A stretch of DNA of 64,000 nt from Hyaloscypha bicolor E (GCF_002865645.1 NW_020194627.1:620001-684000); one strand, 5' to 3'; numbered from the stretch's first letter, positions 1 through 10,610 are shown. Notes: generated by a model from the letters alone, not told the origin. Numbers and translations: made by a program.

Positions 1-412
1 TTAATAAAAGATAAAGACTAAAGTTTAATTAAATAAAAAGAATTAATATTTATAAGAGATTTAAATAATTTTTTCTTAGATTAAATTCTATTAAAAATTA
101 AAAGATATATATAATTTTATATTTTTAAATTAAAATTATAATAAAAAAGATTTTAGAATTCTAATAAAAAACTAAAGCTAATATTATTTAATTAATATAA
201 TTAACTTAACTATTTCTAATAATTTATATTAATAGAATTTTAATAATTTATAGAATTTAAAATATTTTAGTATTTTAAAAATTTACTTATATTTAATCTT
301 GTATTTATAAACCGGAGTTCGCTTAAGCAAGCGGTTAAGTAATTAGGGCCCGTAATTAGGTAATAGGGACCCCGATTAACTAATCGCTCGTATTAACGAA
401 CGGGGGTGAACA
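1..412 (-). repeat. F repeat, left copy (LTR-like, inverted, cut by window edge)
   Basis: Read on the minus strand from 412, this starts TGTTCACCCCCG and matches the plus-strand copy at 1751-2264 over its whole visible length, first in a GC-normal part (about 305-412) and then in a strongly AT-rich part. The start with TG at the exact homology boundary suggests an LTR or solo LTR. The other end lies beyond the window, so length and target duplication cannot be checked. Confidence 0.75.
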
Positions 413-1750
413 AGTATAATCCCGTCTGGGCCAGCTGAATCGTTTATGGCATTTACTGCCATTTGAAGGATTACATCCTTATTTGTCGCTAGTAGTTCAG
501 TAGTAAGGATTTCATATACTCGGCATAGAGGGCCATGGTATCGTTCAACCTTCCCTACGCTTTTGTGGGCTTCAACAGGGACCTCCTTAGTATCGATATC
601 CAGGCTTAGAGCGTACTGCTTGAATTCTCCTAATGCGAAGTTCTTCCCAGCATCGCTGACTATACGGAGATCGCGGTATAAAGTATCGGGAATATAGGGC
701 ATTTGTACTAAAAGTCCACTATAGAGCTCATTTCTGGCACACTCAACCGCTATAAGACTCCATATTTCTAGGCTATTACCCTGAAAATGCCCTATAAGCA
801 GTCAATAAGGGGTAGTACACCTTTTAAAGCCTTCTCTCCTGTCGTTATAGAGGCTACCTTACTAAAGAGCCCTATAATTGCTCTCCTTATAGCATCCGAG
901 CACTATAGTTGCTCTGCTAGCAGCGCCAATACCCCTAAAGATCTTCTATAACCTTGCGAATGTCTTATAGCATGCTTTCGGGGAGTATAGCCTAGAGTTA
1001 CAGGGTCTTATAACGGGCTCAGCCCCTACTATTGCACGCTATAGTGGGTTTAGAGTCCCAACGCGCTGTATTCCCGATACTTTATGCCGCGATCTCCGTA
1101 ATGTCCGTGGGTCCTTAATAAACATCGATCCAGCAAATCCTTAGCGTTTCCCAGGTCGTTTTTGCGCTTATATCTTGTAGGAATCTGGCTGCTTGGAACG
1201 CTGTGGCCTTGTCGACGACATGATATACTGGCTTATTGTCGATATACATGACGTCGACAATGATATAGTAGTTAAACTCATGGTCGTCGTTCAGGGTGAA
1301 TTTGAACCCTCCTGGCGCTTTCCCGAGTAGCTGGCATTAGTGGCAGTACTTAGTGAGTTTTTCAATGGCCTGTTGCTCGACGTCATTATAGCCAGCTCTT
1401 TGTAGAATTCGTACAAGCTGTTGTACTGATGGGTGACCAAATCGACGATGCAGCTATCGGAGCTCTGTTTCTGTAAGGTGGCTCCATGTTATAGCTTCTT
1501 CTTGGCGATGTAGTAGCATCCATGGGTGTCCCCATTTTCGTATAATAGGGACAATATTATTTCCTTGGATGAGCTCATTTGTCAGATTATCATGCCTCAC
1601 TCCTAATCTGTCCATATCTTGAAGACAGAACAAGAATGGTGTACTTGTTGGTACGACATGGAAAGTAATTAGGCCGACGGGTGTATTGACGTTAATAGTT
1701 CCCTGAGAGAGGGCATCCCCTTTTCCAAATCTGATCTTATGGTTGCCAGC
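413..1750 (-). pseudogene. Copia element E, pre-integrase and integrase segment (inverted)
   Basis: This encodes part of a Ty1/Copia polyprotein on the minus strand. Reading down from 1750 there is the region after the protease, then a GAG-pre-integrase domain with the zinc-binding pattern (LHRRFGHPS ... KYC..CQ, about 1460-1330), then the integrase core beginning IIVDVMYIDNKPVYHVVDKA. The core is split by a 434-bp miniature transposon. It resumes with VSDAGKNF and VEAHKSVGKVERYHGP and stops at INDSAGPDGI next to the F repeat. The missing continuation (TLLVFG-like, then basic helix) is found on the opposite strand from about 2265, so the two parts belong to one element that was later inverted. 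This part has few stops and near-normal base composition, so RIP was weak here compared with 2265-4300. The integrase is not functional because it is interrupted. Confidence 0.85.
665..1098. mobile_element. 434-bp miniature inverted-repeat element in the Copia integrase
   Basis: The two ends are inverted copies for about 60 bp, both starting CGGAGATCGCGG followed by (C/T)ATAAAGTATCGGGAATA and later reaching CCACTATAG. The element is flanked by TA on both sides (663-664 and 1099-1100). Removing it with one TA restores the reading frame of the integrase exactly (GPTD-II-VSDAGK), which proves both borders. There is no coding capacity, so it is a non-autonomous element. A TA duplication fits the Tc1/mariner superfamily, but the family assignment is inference. 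Confidence 0.9.
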
Positions 1751-2264
1751 TGTTCACTCCTGTTCATTAATACGAGTGATTAGTTAATCGGGGTCCCTAT
1801 TACCCAATCGCGGGCCCCGATTACTTAATCGCTTGCTTAAGCGAACTCCGGTTTATAAATACGAGATTAAATATAAGTAAATTTTTAAAATACTAAAATA
1901 TTTTAAATTCTATAAATTATTAAAATTCTATTAATATAAATTATTAGAAATAGTTAAGTTAATTATATTAATTAAATAATATTAGCTTTTATTTTTTATT
2001 AGAACTCTAAAATCTTTTTATTATAATTTTAATTTAAAAATATAAAATTATATATATTTTTTAATTTTTAATAGAATTTAATCTAAGAAAATATTATTTA
2101 AGTTTTTTATAAATATTAATTCTTTTTATTTAATTAAACTTTAGCTTTTATTCTTTATTAAAAAGTTATAAATTATTTTAAAATTAGGCTCTTTTATTAG
2201 TAAATCAGGCTTCTTATTTAGATCTAATTAACTAATTACTTATATTAATAAATAGAAGTAAATA
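1751..2264 (+). repeat. F repeat, right copy (LTR-like, 514 bp)
   Basis: It starts TGTTCACTCC and ends GTAAATA, which would be GTGAACA before RIP, a match to the inverted start TGTTCAC. It lies exactly where the Copia E integrase frame is broken: TACT precedes the homologous break (the complement of 414-417) and TACT follows the end (2265-2268). This fits a 4-5-bp target duplication of an inserted LTR. The first 110 bp are GC-normal and the rest is AT-rich. No coding sequence was seen. Confidence 0.7.
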
Positions 2265-2882
2265 TACTAACTTTATTTATATTTAGTATATACCTATAAC
2301 TTATAAAAGACTCTTTTCTATTACCTTCTATTACTAAATAAGCTAAAGCTATAAATAAGGCTATAAAAGAAATATATTATTTATATACTAAAGAATAAGT
2401 TAGAAAGGCTTTAGCTATAAGAAATAGTTCAAATACTAATAAACTATATAATCTTTTATTATAATTAGATATTCTAATATATTATAAAAAGAATATTTAG
2501 AATAGCTTATTTAAGCTAATTATACTAAATAAAGAAATATATATAATTTAAATACTATATAAACCTATAGATTTCTGCTTAATAGAAATAAAGCTATACT
2601 ATATAGAGAAGAAAATAGAGGAAATAACTACTTCTAATATTACTATTATAGTCGAGTATTCTAAAGAGGAAAAGAAATAGATATTTAATAAACCGCCTAG
2701 TATTATTAAATAAGACTAGAGATAACTAAGAACTCTTAGTAATAATTCCTAAAGACCTTTAGAAATAGATAATATCTTATAATATTTGACTTATTTATTC
2801 TAGTTAAAGAAAAAGGGAATTTAGAGCTATTTTTAAAACTAGAATATAATAGAATTATTAAGAACTCTAGTTTCCTATTCCG

Positions 2883-3005
2883 TTATAGCCTAAATAAACT
2901 ATAGAAGTAGAATATAATATATATTAATATAAATATAATAAATAATAGTATCCTAAAAGTAGTAAAGAAGTTATATATATACCTATATATAGTATATAAT
3001 ATATC
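2883..3005 (+). repeat. Direct repeat within Copia E, left copy
   Basis: These 123 bp match 4170-4292 with scattered transitions (both start TTATAGCCTAAA and end ATAGTATATAATATAT). The interval 3006-4169 is AT-rich and not recognised. The arrangement could be a partial duplication or a small insertion with terminal direct repeats. Confidence 0.7.
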
Positions 3006-4169
3006 TCTTTTAAAAAGAGAAAGAAATATCCCTATTTGAGCCTAGCCTATATCCTTAACTAGCTTCTTAACTTTCTTCTTCTTTTATTTAATAAAATTCT
3101 AATACTATAGATTTGCTAGACTAGGGCTATTACTATTAGAGTTATTGAGATTACTTTACTCTGGTTTAATCTAGTAAGCCCTAGCCTTATAAGGCTTATA
3201 AAAGTAGTTTCCTGGAGCTAGGAAGTTCTTAAAAGCCGAATTAAGAAATAAAATAATACTAGTAAAAAGGTTAGAAAAATTAGAAAGAAGATTTTAATTT
3301 TATCTTAGCTAAAGGGCTTAATAGGCTATATCTAGCTAGAGATTCTATTTTCTATTAATAGTAGTTAAGAACTAGCCAAGAATTATTATTACTATTAGTT
3401 TATTAATATAGTTATATAAAGAAGTATTAAGAGAATTATATATTAAAAGAAAAGTATTAAATTTAGACTTAAAACTAGAAGAATAAATAAAGCGAAATAT
3501 TTCTTATATATATATATATACGAATAGTTTTATTAGAACAAATATTATAAAAAGTAAATTAAAAAGAAATTAGAATATATAAAATAATATTAGAATATTT
3601 CTTAAATTATAAAATAAAAGAAATATAAAACTTAGAAACTAGAATAGATAAAAAAAAATTCAGGGCTATAAGCTCTATTAAATATTAAAAGAAAATAATA
3701 TTATAAAGGCAAAAATAGAAAGCTATATAAATATATTTATATAAATTATTACCTTTTCTATTATATTTATATTCTCTAAATTAAAATAACTAATATTTAA
3801 AATATATAAATAAAAGAAAAAAGAGAATTTAATATTAGTAAGAAATAAATAGAAAGAGTAATAGAAGCCGGAATCTCTTATAAGTTCATTTATTAAAGAA
3901 AATATATAATCTATTATAATTCGGTATTATTAAAACTATTTTTTTAATAAAATTACTAAAGAATTTATATTAAAAGAGAAGCAGAGAGTTATTCTTTATT
4001 CTTTATTTTTATTTTTATTAGAAGCTTATCTAGTAAGGGTTTTGTCTTTTAACTAAAGGTTTTTAGAGTTTATTTTAGAAAATAATATATATATAAATCG
4101 AGAATTTAATTAAAAGCTTATAATAAAATAGTAATATAGAAGTCGAAATCTTAGGGTATTACTATTATA

Positions 4170-4292
4170 TTATAGCCTAAACAAGCTATAGAAATGAAAT
4201 ATAATATATATTAGTATAAATATAATAAGTAATAGTATTCTAAGAATAATAAAAAAGCTATATATATATCTATATATAGTATATAATATATT
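4170..4292 (+). repeat. Direct repeat within Copia E, right copy
   Basis: Partner of 2883-3005, same length and orientation. This copy runs directly into reverse transcriptase coding sequence, so it is the copy in the original context of the element. Confidence 0.7.
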
Positions 4293-5826
4293 TCAAGCTT
4301 CTAATATAAAGGAAATCAAGGAACTAGTAGCCTATAAAGTCTTTGCTTTTAAGTAATATAACAAGTATAAATATAGGAACTAAAGAATTTTTAAATCCAG
4401 AATTATTTAAGAAATTAAGGGCAAAAATACTATAGCTACTTATAAGAAATTACGGCTTATTATTCAGGTCTATAATAATACTAAAAAAAAGCTAGTTCTA
4501 ACTCAATTACTAATAGTTTAGAGAGCTAGCTAGAAACTACTTCTCTTTATTACTCCGACTCTTTTATAAGAATATAAGATAATTCTATAAATATATAATA
4601 TTATTTAAGTATATATCTAATTTATAAATTTTTTATAGTATTAAATTCTTGCGTCTCTTATAAAGGAAATTGAGTACTAGTATCCTAAAAGTACTATTAT
4701 AGTTATCCTAAAGCCATTATATAATATTACGGAAGCAGGCATATACTTGTAGGTTATATACTCTAAATACTATAGGAAAAAGCTCTCTATAGATCCTTTA
4801 ATATATAACCCTTGTCTTCTAAACTTTACTAGCAAGAAAAAATTCCGTATTATAGCTATATAGACAGATAATACTCTTGGCCTATCAGATAACAAATCTA
4901 CTACTCTCGAATACGAAAAGCTTAAGGAGGCTAAGTTTACTGCAAAGCCAAAAGAGATACTAAGTAATACAAGCTCTCTATAATTTAACGGATGCGTTAT
5001 ATCGATTAAGGAGAACGGTACCCTAAACCTATAACAAAAAGGCCAGGGAGCAGAAATCGAGTCTATTAGTACAAAGGCCTCGAACTACTAGCAAACCTAC
5101 GTCTAATGTGCCCGAGGAGCATATATCGCTTCAATCTGTTAGCCAGAAGCTACGTTCGATTTATCTGCAGCAGCTCAATATCAAGAGCCGACCCAGGACG
5201 ACGTCAGGGCCCTGAATAAGCGGCTCGAATGGCAGATAAAGAACCCCGAACGTGGTCTTAAATATGTCAAACTAGACCTCTCTACAGCTAAGCTATACGT
5301 ATTTGTTCATGGCTCTTTTGCCAATAACAAAAATTTAAGCTCACAGATTGGATTCGTACTTCTCTTAGCGAACGAGACTATAAGAGACGATGAGTTCGAT
5401 TTCTATGGAAACCTGCTCCATTGGAGCTCGACCAAAAGCAAAAGAGTGACGAGAAGCGTCCTCGCCTCAGAGATATACGGAATGGTTGCAGGCGCTGACC
5501 TAGCGTACGCGATTGGTTCGACACTAGCAAAAATCACTGACTAACTAGACCTACCGGCCACCCCTCTCATCGTCTGTACCGACTCATATTCGCTATATGA
5601 GTGCCTCGTTAAACTCGGCACAACTAAGGAGAAGAGGCTAATGACCGATATTGTGGCCCTTCGTTAGTCGTACGAACGAAGAGAGCTATTTGAGATCCGA
5701 TGGATAAACGGCCTCGATAACCTCGCTAACGCTATGACAAAGAGTACCCCGAATAAGGCCTTAGAAACCCTTGTCTCAACTAACAAGGTCAGAGTACGAG
5801 TTAAAGGATGGGTAAAGAGAGAGTAG

Positions 5827-6418
5827 TGTGGGAGGGAAACTGCGACAAGACAAAAATCCACATAAAGTACACCAGAGCGCAAAACGTGACTTGACAGCAA
5901 AACAGCAAATCAAAAGCGTAAACAGTAAAGCATAAACAGTGTACAGTGTGCAAAAGCTCAATTGATTGAATACTCACGAAGGATTATTCTCTAGGACTAC
6001 AGAAAATCCAGCTTTCTTATGTGATTTCCGCAAGTCACGTGCAAAAGGCCGCAGCCTTTGCCATGTGACCTAAACCTCCAAACCGCCAAAACAACATGAT
6101 TTTTTGACGAGTACGGCCTGCCGTACTACAGTAGCTGTACTCTATAAGTAAAGAGGTCACGATTCTCTCTACAAAGGAAGAGTTGCCAATATTAGGAGCT
6201 AGTGAATATATTAAGCTTTATTAAGGGTTTCATAATGGAATTAATAACGGAAGCTAGCTATACCGGAAAGCTTCTCGGCTGGCTAAAGACACTAAGTAAG
6301 CACCAGGAGACTCCCCTGTACTAAGGATCTTCTCCGGTGAAAAATAGTAGCGGTACTAGCGTAAGAGTAAGAAAGTATAAGAACCCCTTACGTATTATAG
6401 ATAGTTACAAAATAATCA
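5827..6418 (+). repeat. Candidate 3' LTR of Copia E
   Basis: It starts TGTGGGAGGG directly after a purine tract (AAAGAGAGAG) and the RNase H stop codon, and a plausible end AATAATCA lies at 6411-6418. Inside are a perfect 7-bp inverted repeat (GTACGGC-CT-GCCGTAC, 6111-6126) and a TATA-like CTCTATAAG near 6140. The 5' LTR is outside the window, so the borders are inferred from position only. Confidence 0.4.
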
Positions 6419-6690
6419 AGAATTAATTATTATAGAATACAGAAGTATTACGTAATATTACTCTTGTAATTCTAATAGTTTCTATATTAAAAAATTATAA
6501 ATTTAAATTAATTATATATTATATAATTTTTTTATGTTTTAATTATAAACCGTTATAATAATAAATTAATATTTTAAATAAAACGTTACAAATTTTAACT
6601 ATTTTATATATCTTTAATTTTAAGTTTTATTAAAATATTTAAAATATTAATTATTTTAAATTATTAAAAAAATTAAAAATTAAAATATTA
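6419..6690. other. AT-rich spacer
   Basis: About 270 bp of AT-rich sequence between the Copia E end and the normal-composition island. No coding frame or clear repeat was seen. Confidence 0.6.
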
Positions 6691-6748
6691 TGCTCTATCA
6701 GGCTGCCAGCTGACGACAGACGTTGCCGTAGTGGCCAGGCAAGGGTGG

Positions 6749-7330
6749 TCAACAGGGGGGTAGGCCATACTTTTGACCGGGACCTCTGTATCTGTATGGC
6801 GAAAGTCTTGTCATAGCCGATTCACGAATGGTTGATTCTCTCAAATAAAGAATGACTATGAACAAGTGGTTTAAATATGACAGCGGAGTGGGTAGCATTG
6901 ACAGCACAGTGGTCAATGCTACCGAGCACAGCATGTACTTTAACACTGCCTTTCCTCATAGTCCACAGCCTGGCACATCTTGACTGGTATTGCTTACATG
7001 CATGAGTATTGATGCACCTCGCGTCATGGCAGGGCAGAGGCGCGTCGTGGAATGTCGGGCCTACATGTCGGCCGAAGAAACCTCAGCTCGACCTGGACAC
7101 GCGGCCACCGCCTTCCAGGACATCGTAACCTCTTGTAGGTCATGTCAAACATGGTCACGGTACAGCCCCATCGTCCAGACTCCCAAGGCTGCGCTGGAGT
7201 CATCGTCGTGAGCCTCCAGCGGCTTCCTCGTGCTGACGTAATAAGTGTTTTGTGTGGCGGTCGTGGAATCTCTGAATAGCACGTCGTTATCGTCGCCCGT
7301 CGTTTCCAGATAAATTTGGTTATATTGCAA
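6749..7330 (-). pseudogene. Degraded coding remnant of unknown function
   Basis: This stretch has normal GC content, unlike its surroundings. On the minus strand, one frame from 7330 reads through TTATQNTYYVSTRKPLEAHD and SSAALGVWTMGLYRDHV, then a stop. The same frame continues past several stops with coding-like composition (VTMSWKAVAACPGRAEVSS). I do not recognise the protein. The local codon quality, the stops and the absence of a start suggest a broken gene or gene fragment rather than a working one. Two other minus-strand frames and one plus-strand frame are open here only by chance of composition. A perfect 11-bp hairpin lies inside (6892-6922). Confidence 0.4.
6892..6922. repeat. Perfect 11-bp hairpin
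   Basis: GTAGCATTGAC (6892-6902) and GTCAATGCTAC (6912-6922) are exact reverse complements around a 9-nt loop. No terminator or regulatory role can be assigned. Confidence 0.7.
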
Positions 7331-7426
7331 TTAGTCAAAAAAATAAGGGTCTCATAGGTATATAGCAAAACTTATTTCTTCTTAACCTCTTATAAAACGG
7401 GAAAATATAAAGCGATACCTCCCAGA

Positions 7427-7465
7427 ATATTAATTTGGGATATTAATTTGGGATACTAATTTGGG
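7427..7465. repeat. Three 13-bp tandem repeats
   Basis: ATATTAATTTGGG, ATATTAATTTGGG and ATACTAATTTGGG follow each other without spacer. They lead directly into the first GGTGTCGATTAG motif of the next feature. Confidence 0.85.
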
Positions 7466-7811
7466 GTGTCGATTAGTAATATTATTTTGGGGAGGGGGGT
7501 GTCGATTAGCGATATTGACCTTAAGAGAGCCTGAAAGTTTAGCGATTAAGCACCTGGAACTTTTGCCTCATGCGCAATAATTACCTAGGCTCTCTTATAC
7601 TTCAAAACTAAAGCTCTTATATATAAATTTCCTTATACCTATATTAAGAAATCTGATTCGAGAAAAAAGCTTAAGCATATATAAATAATGAATTAGGCAT
7701 TATTAAAACTCCAAAATTCATCAACAGTCCGATACTTTGCCGGGGGGGGGGAGGAAATGCCGAGCGCTAAGCCAAAAAAAGATTTTGCTATCGACACCCC
7801 TAATCGACACC
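7465..7811. repeat. Possible miniature element with GGTGTCGATTAG inverted ends
   Basis: GGTGTCGATTAG occurs at 7465-7476 and 7498-7509, and its reverse complement CTAATCGACACC occurs at 7800-7811, beside a second partial copy at about 7790-7799. The interval has no coding sequence. It could be a small inverted-repeat transposon, but no target duplication was found, so this is tentative. The stretch 7812-8240 that follows is non-coding upstream sequence of the P450 gene, apart from the motifs listed separately. Confidence 0.35.
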
Positions 7812-7985
7812 TGAGGGGGGTTCGTTTTAGTTTTCCCCCCTGCCTGGCTTATATTAACATGCGGTTCACCAAAACATCGCATTTTCTAATAGACTATAGT
7901 ACAGTTAAACTAACCGTCTTTGCTTCTCCTTCGGTCGGCCCGAGCTGATTGTTCTGCAGCATTGATCCCCAAACAGCATGTAAGC

Positions 7986-8014
7986 GAAATCTGGGTTATC
8001 GAAAACTATTACTG
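7986..8014 (+). repeat. 29-nt motif, upstream of the P450 gene
   Basis: It contains GGTTATCGAAAACTATT and matches 10458-10486 with two differences, in the same orientation. The two copies bracket the P450 gene and are each followed by the 16-bp palindrome, 3 bp away on this side and 108 bp away on the other. Confidence 0.8.
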
Positions 8015-8017
8015 CTA

Positions 8018-8033
8018 TACGGAGTACTCCGTA
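8018..8033. repeat. 16-bp perfect palindrome, left copy
   Basis: TACGGAGTACTCCGTA is its own reverse complement. An identical copy is at 10595-10610, beyond the other end of the P450 gene. It could be a dispersed genomic motif or a protein binding site; the sequence does not decide. Confidence 0.9.
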
Positions 8034-8240
8034 CTGTAGTTATCTTACTACGATCTTCGAATCCTTCGATGATCTTTGAATCCTTTGAATCCTATAATAA
8101 TCTTTATATCCTTCTCAGGACTTGGCGAGAGCTGACCAAGGTCTAGACTTCACTTTTATATTGAGCTATCCTCTGGTCATGGTAGCATCGAATTGAAACC
8201 TCTCTCGTCTTGTAGTATTGGATATTGCAGCACATCAACC

Positions 8241-9979
8241 ATGGCATATGGCTTTGGTCCAGATGGTAAAACATTTCTGGCATTTGCATCCGTTTCAGTA
8301 ATCACAGTGTGTATTGCCCCTGGCATTTCCTGAACCGCGAATAGAAAGTCTAACGAGCGAGCAAGTACATTGTCTGGCGGACGGTATACTACGTCTATTT
8401 CCATCCTCTTCGAGAATTTCCGGGACCCTTCCTCGCCAAGTTTTCGAGGTTTCCACTTATCAGGTCCCATTTCCAGGGAAAGACGTACAAATACGTGATC
8501 GACCTCCATGAACAATATGGAAGCATCGTTCGCATTGCTCCGGATGAACTGGCAACCACAGAGTTAGAGGCCTGGAAGGATATTTATCAAGCCAAGCCGC
8601 AATTGCCTAAGGATCCGTTAAGTTTTACGCCTCCGTTAAATGGTGCCGACACACTTTTCACTGCTCAGGGAGCGACCCATCAGAGAATGCGTAGGACGTT
8701 GGCCAATGCATTCTCTGATAAAGCTCTGCGTCAGCAGAACCCGATCATCCAGCATTACGTGGATCTATTCATAGAACGCATAGAGCGAGAGCTGCAAAAA
8801 AGCACGACCCTGGATATCACCAAATTCTACGGATTCCTATCGCTCGACATTATCGGCGACTTATCGATTGGCAAGTCTTTTCACGGCCTTGAGGGCGAGA
8901 ACGAGCACTCATGGCTTGATGATTTCTGGATGGGCGTCACTTTCGGCTCCTTGCGGACTAGCCTCGCGCGCTTCCACCCGCTTGAACTGATCTTTGGCTT
9001 TTTGTTTCTGCGTCTGACGAGGAAGCAAAGGGCAAACAATTGGAAATACGTCACCGACAGCATCACCGAAAGATTGCACAAAGGCAGTCTTGATGGCGAA
9101 CGATGGGATTTCCTCACTCCTGTTATTGGCAACGTCAACGAAGGCAGGGAGGAAGGTATTACGCGGAGCGAGCTCGACGGCAATACACTCGCCATGATCA
9201 TCGCAGGCTGCGAGGTCTCCACCGTGGCATTGTCCGCCACCACCTACTTCTTGCTGCGGAATCCAAGCACTGTCGATCGCCTTGCGGAGGAAGTGCGGAG
9301 TTCGTTTCAGAATGAAGCAGAAATCGATGTCGGCTCGACCTTCGAGTTGCCATACCTGAACGCTATTATCAACGAGGGCCTCAGAATGCACCATCCAACG
9401 CCTTCTCCGCTGCCAAGAGTGGTGCCTTCAGAGGGGCTGAAAATCGCGGGCCAGTGGATCCCCGGCGGGGTGAGTATAACCACAAAGTCCTGCCAAAATT
9501 CAGTTACTTCGCAGAGCTTAACTTGTAACTTCAGGCGATTATCGGAATTTGCCCTCAAGCTATACAAACGGACAAGGCGCATTTCAACGACCCGCTTAGC
9601 TTCAATCCAGAAAGATGGTTAGAAGAATCCCACAAATACTTCGACGAGCGCTTCCGGTACGACAACCGCGAAGCTAGCAAGCCATTTTCTGTACGTTTCT
9701 CTCATTGTTTTACAAGACAATTTCTTTGATTTGACCGTTGTTGCACAGGTTGGTCCACGAAACTGTATCGGCAGCAAGCTGTATCTCGGCGAGGCACGTG
9801 TAACGTTTGCACGCCTACTCTTCAAATATGACATAGAGATGTTTGACAAATCAGACTCCGAATGGACTGACCAGAAGGCATTCTTGATCTTTAAGCCAAC
9901 GCCCTTGCAGGTCAAGTTGATGCCTCGGGGAGTTCAAAGCCAAGCCGTACCACAGGAACGCGGCAGTATAAATCGTTGA
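8241..9979 (+). CDS. Cytochrome P450 monooxygenase, four exons, 518 residues
   Basis: A haem-thiolate monooxygenase, membrane-bound in the endoplasmic reticulum by an N-terminal segment; the substrate is unknown. Predicted exons are 8241-8306, 8366-9469, 9535-9690 and 9749-9979. Introns are 59, 65 and 58 bp, with GT...AG ends and CTAAC or TTAAC branch sites in the first two. The short first exon (MAYGFGPDGK then a hydrophobic stretch) joins in frame to YFHPLREFPGP, the usual anchor plus proline-rich hinge. Visible motifs: helix C region THQRMRR (126-132), I-helix AGCEVS (302-307, where AGxDT/S is usual), K-helix EGLR (359-362), PERW (415-418), and the haem loop FSVGPRNCIG with Cys448. Length is normal for fungal P450s. 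The overall pattern resembles CYP65-like enzymes of secondary metabolism, by family resemblance only. There are no stops and no RIP signature. No partner biosynthetic gene is visible nearby. The 3' acceptor of intron 1 is AAG, slightly unusual, so exon 1 is the least certain part. Confidence 0.92.
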
Positions 9980-10457
9980 TACGACACCCCGACGCTGTGT
10001 CACAATCGTGCACCGAATGCTTGAAATCCGCAAACATGTATATGTACGTGCGACCTGGAACCGATAAAGCTCCTCAAAACCCCGAAACGCAAGGTCTCGA
10101 CATCATGGATAATTAGAACGCTCATTTTTACCTAAATTATTCTCAATCAATCTTTAATTTTCACATGTACCTATCGTCTCTCTGGATATATAAAACCCAC
10201 GATCGCCGTCAATAACACTTGCGGTAGAGATCACATTCCAACATTGAGTCGGTTCGAAGTCACGGCGGACACTCATTCTTACTCTAACGAGCTTGAGACT
10301 GTCTGCTCCATTCGTAGCATCTCCGCATCGTCTTGCGCTCCGCCAATGATCACCACCGTAACATAAGCGCTGATAACGAACGAGTGCTAAACTTTACATC
10401 GCTTTATCTCATCCTCTCCTCTAAATATAGGTATCTCAGCGAAACTTAAGGGTTGGT

Positions 10458-10486
10458 GAAATCGGGGTTATCGAAAACTATTGCTG
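10458..10486 (+). repeat. 29-nt motif, downstream of the P450 gene
   Basis: Same orientation as 7986-8014 with two differences. Here it is separated from the palindrome by about 108 bp of normal-composition sequence. Confidence 0.8.
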
Positions 10487-10594
10487 TACAACTTGAACCA
10501 TAGCTTAAGCCACCGTCCTTTGGCAGAAACGCGAGGCGTTAGCTGCAACCCAGCAGTTCGGGAGCGTCCAACATCTATCCTTCTCCGGATTGGA

Positions 10595-10610
10595 TACGGA
10601 GTACTCCGTA
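10595..10610. repeat. 16-bp perfect palindrome, right copy
   Basis: TACGGAGTACTCCGTA, identical to 8018-8033. Confidence 0.9.

Larger units (their letters stand above)
2265..5826 (+). pseudogene. Copia element E, integrase C-terminus, reverse transcriptase and RNase H
   Basis: This is the decayed continuation of the Copia polyprotein. About 2268-2640 reads as the integrase C-terminal region (TLFIFSIYL ... SITK*AKAINKAIKE). About 4300-4985 is the reverse transcriptase (IFKSRI, KKLRLIIQVYNNT, KPLYNITEAG, TDNTLGLSD). About 4986-5826 is the Ty1-type RNase H (NPERGLKYVKLDLS, VHGSFANNKNLSSQIGFV, IVCTDSYSLYECLVKLG, FEIRWING), ending with TAG at 5824-5826. Stops are mostly TAG/TAA in place of likely Gln or Trp codons, as expected from RIP. 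Decay is heavy at 2265-4900 and light after 4980. A 123-bp direct repeat (2883-3005 and 4170-4292) brackets 1.16 kb that I could not assign. The element is dead. Confidence 0.85.

Noticed and set aside
376..702. A 108-codon minus-strand open frame as a gene
   Set aside because: Its first dozen residues come from the inserted miniature element and the last ones from the F repeat. Only the middle is Copia integrase.
1751..2264. F as the LTR of Copia E
   Set aside because: It interrupts the integrase frame with a short duplication, in two opposite orientations. The E 3' end has a different LTR candidate at 5827.
6990..7211. Plus-strand 73-codon frame as a gene
   Set aside because: No motif or context; the minus strand has the more coding-like composition in this block.
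8495..9622. P450 start at 8495 and end at 9622 as a single exon
   Set aside because: The frame is open upstream to 8366 with the conserved hinge motif, and the 3' part runs through an intron (9470-9534) and misses the haem loop. The spliced model 8241-9979 has all motifs.
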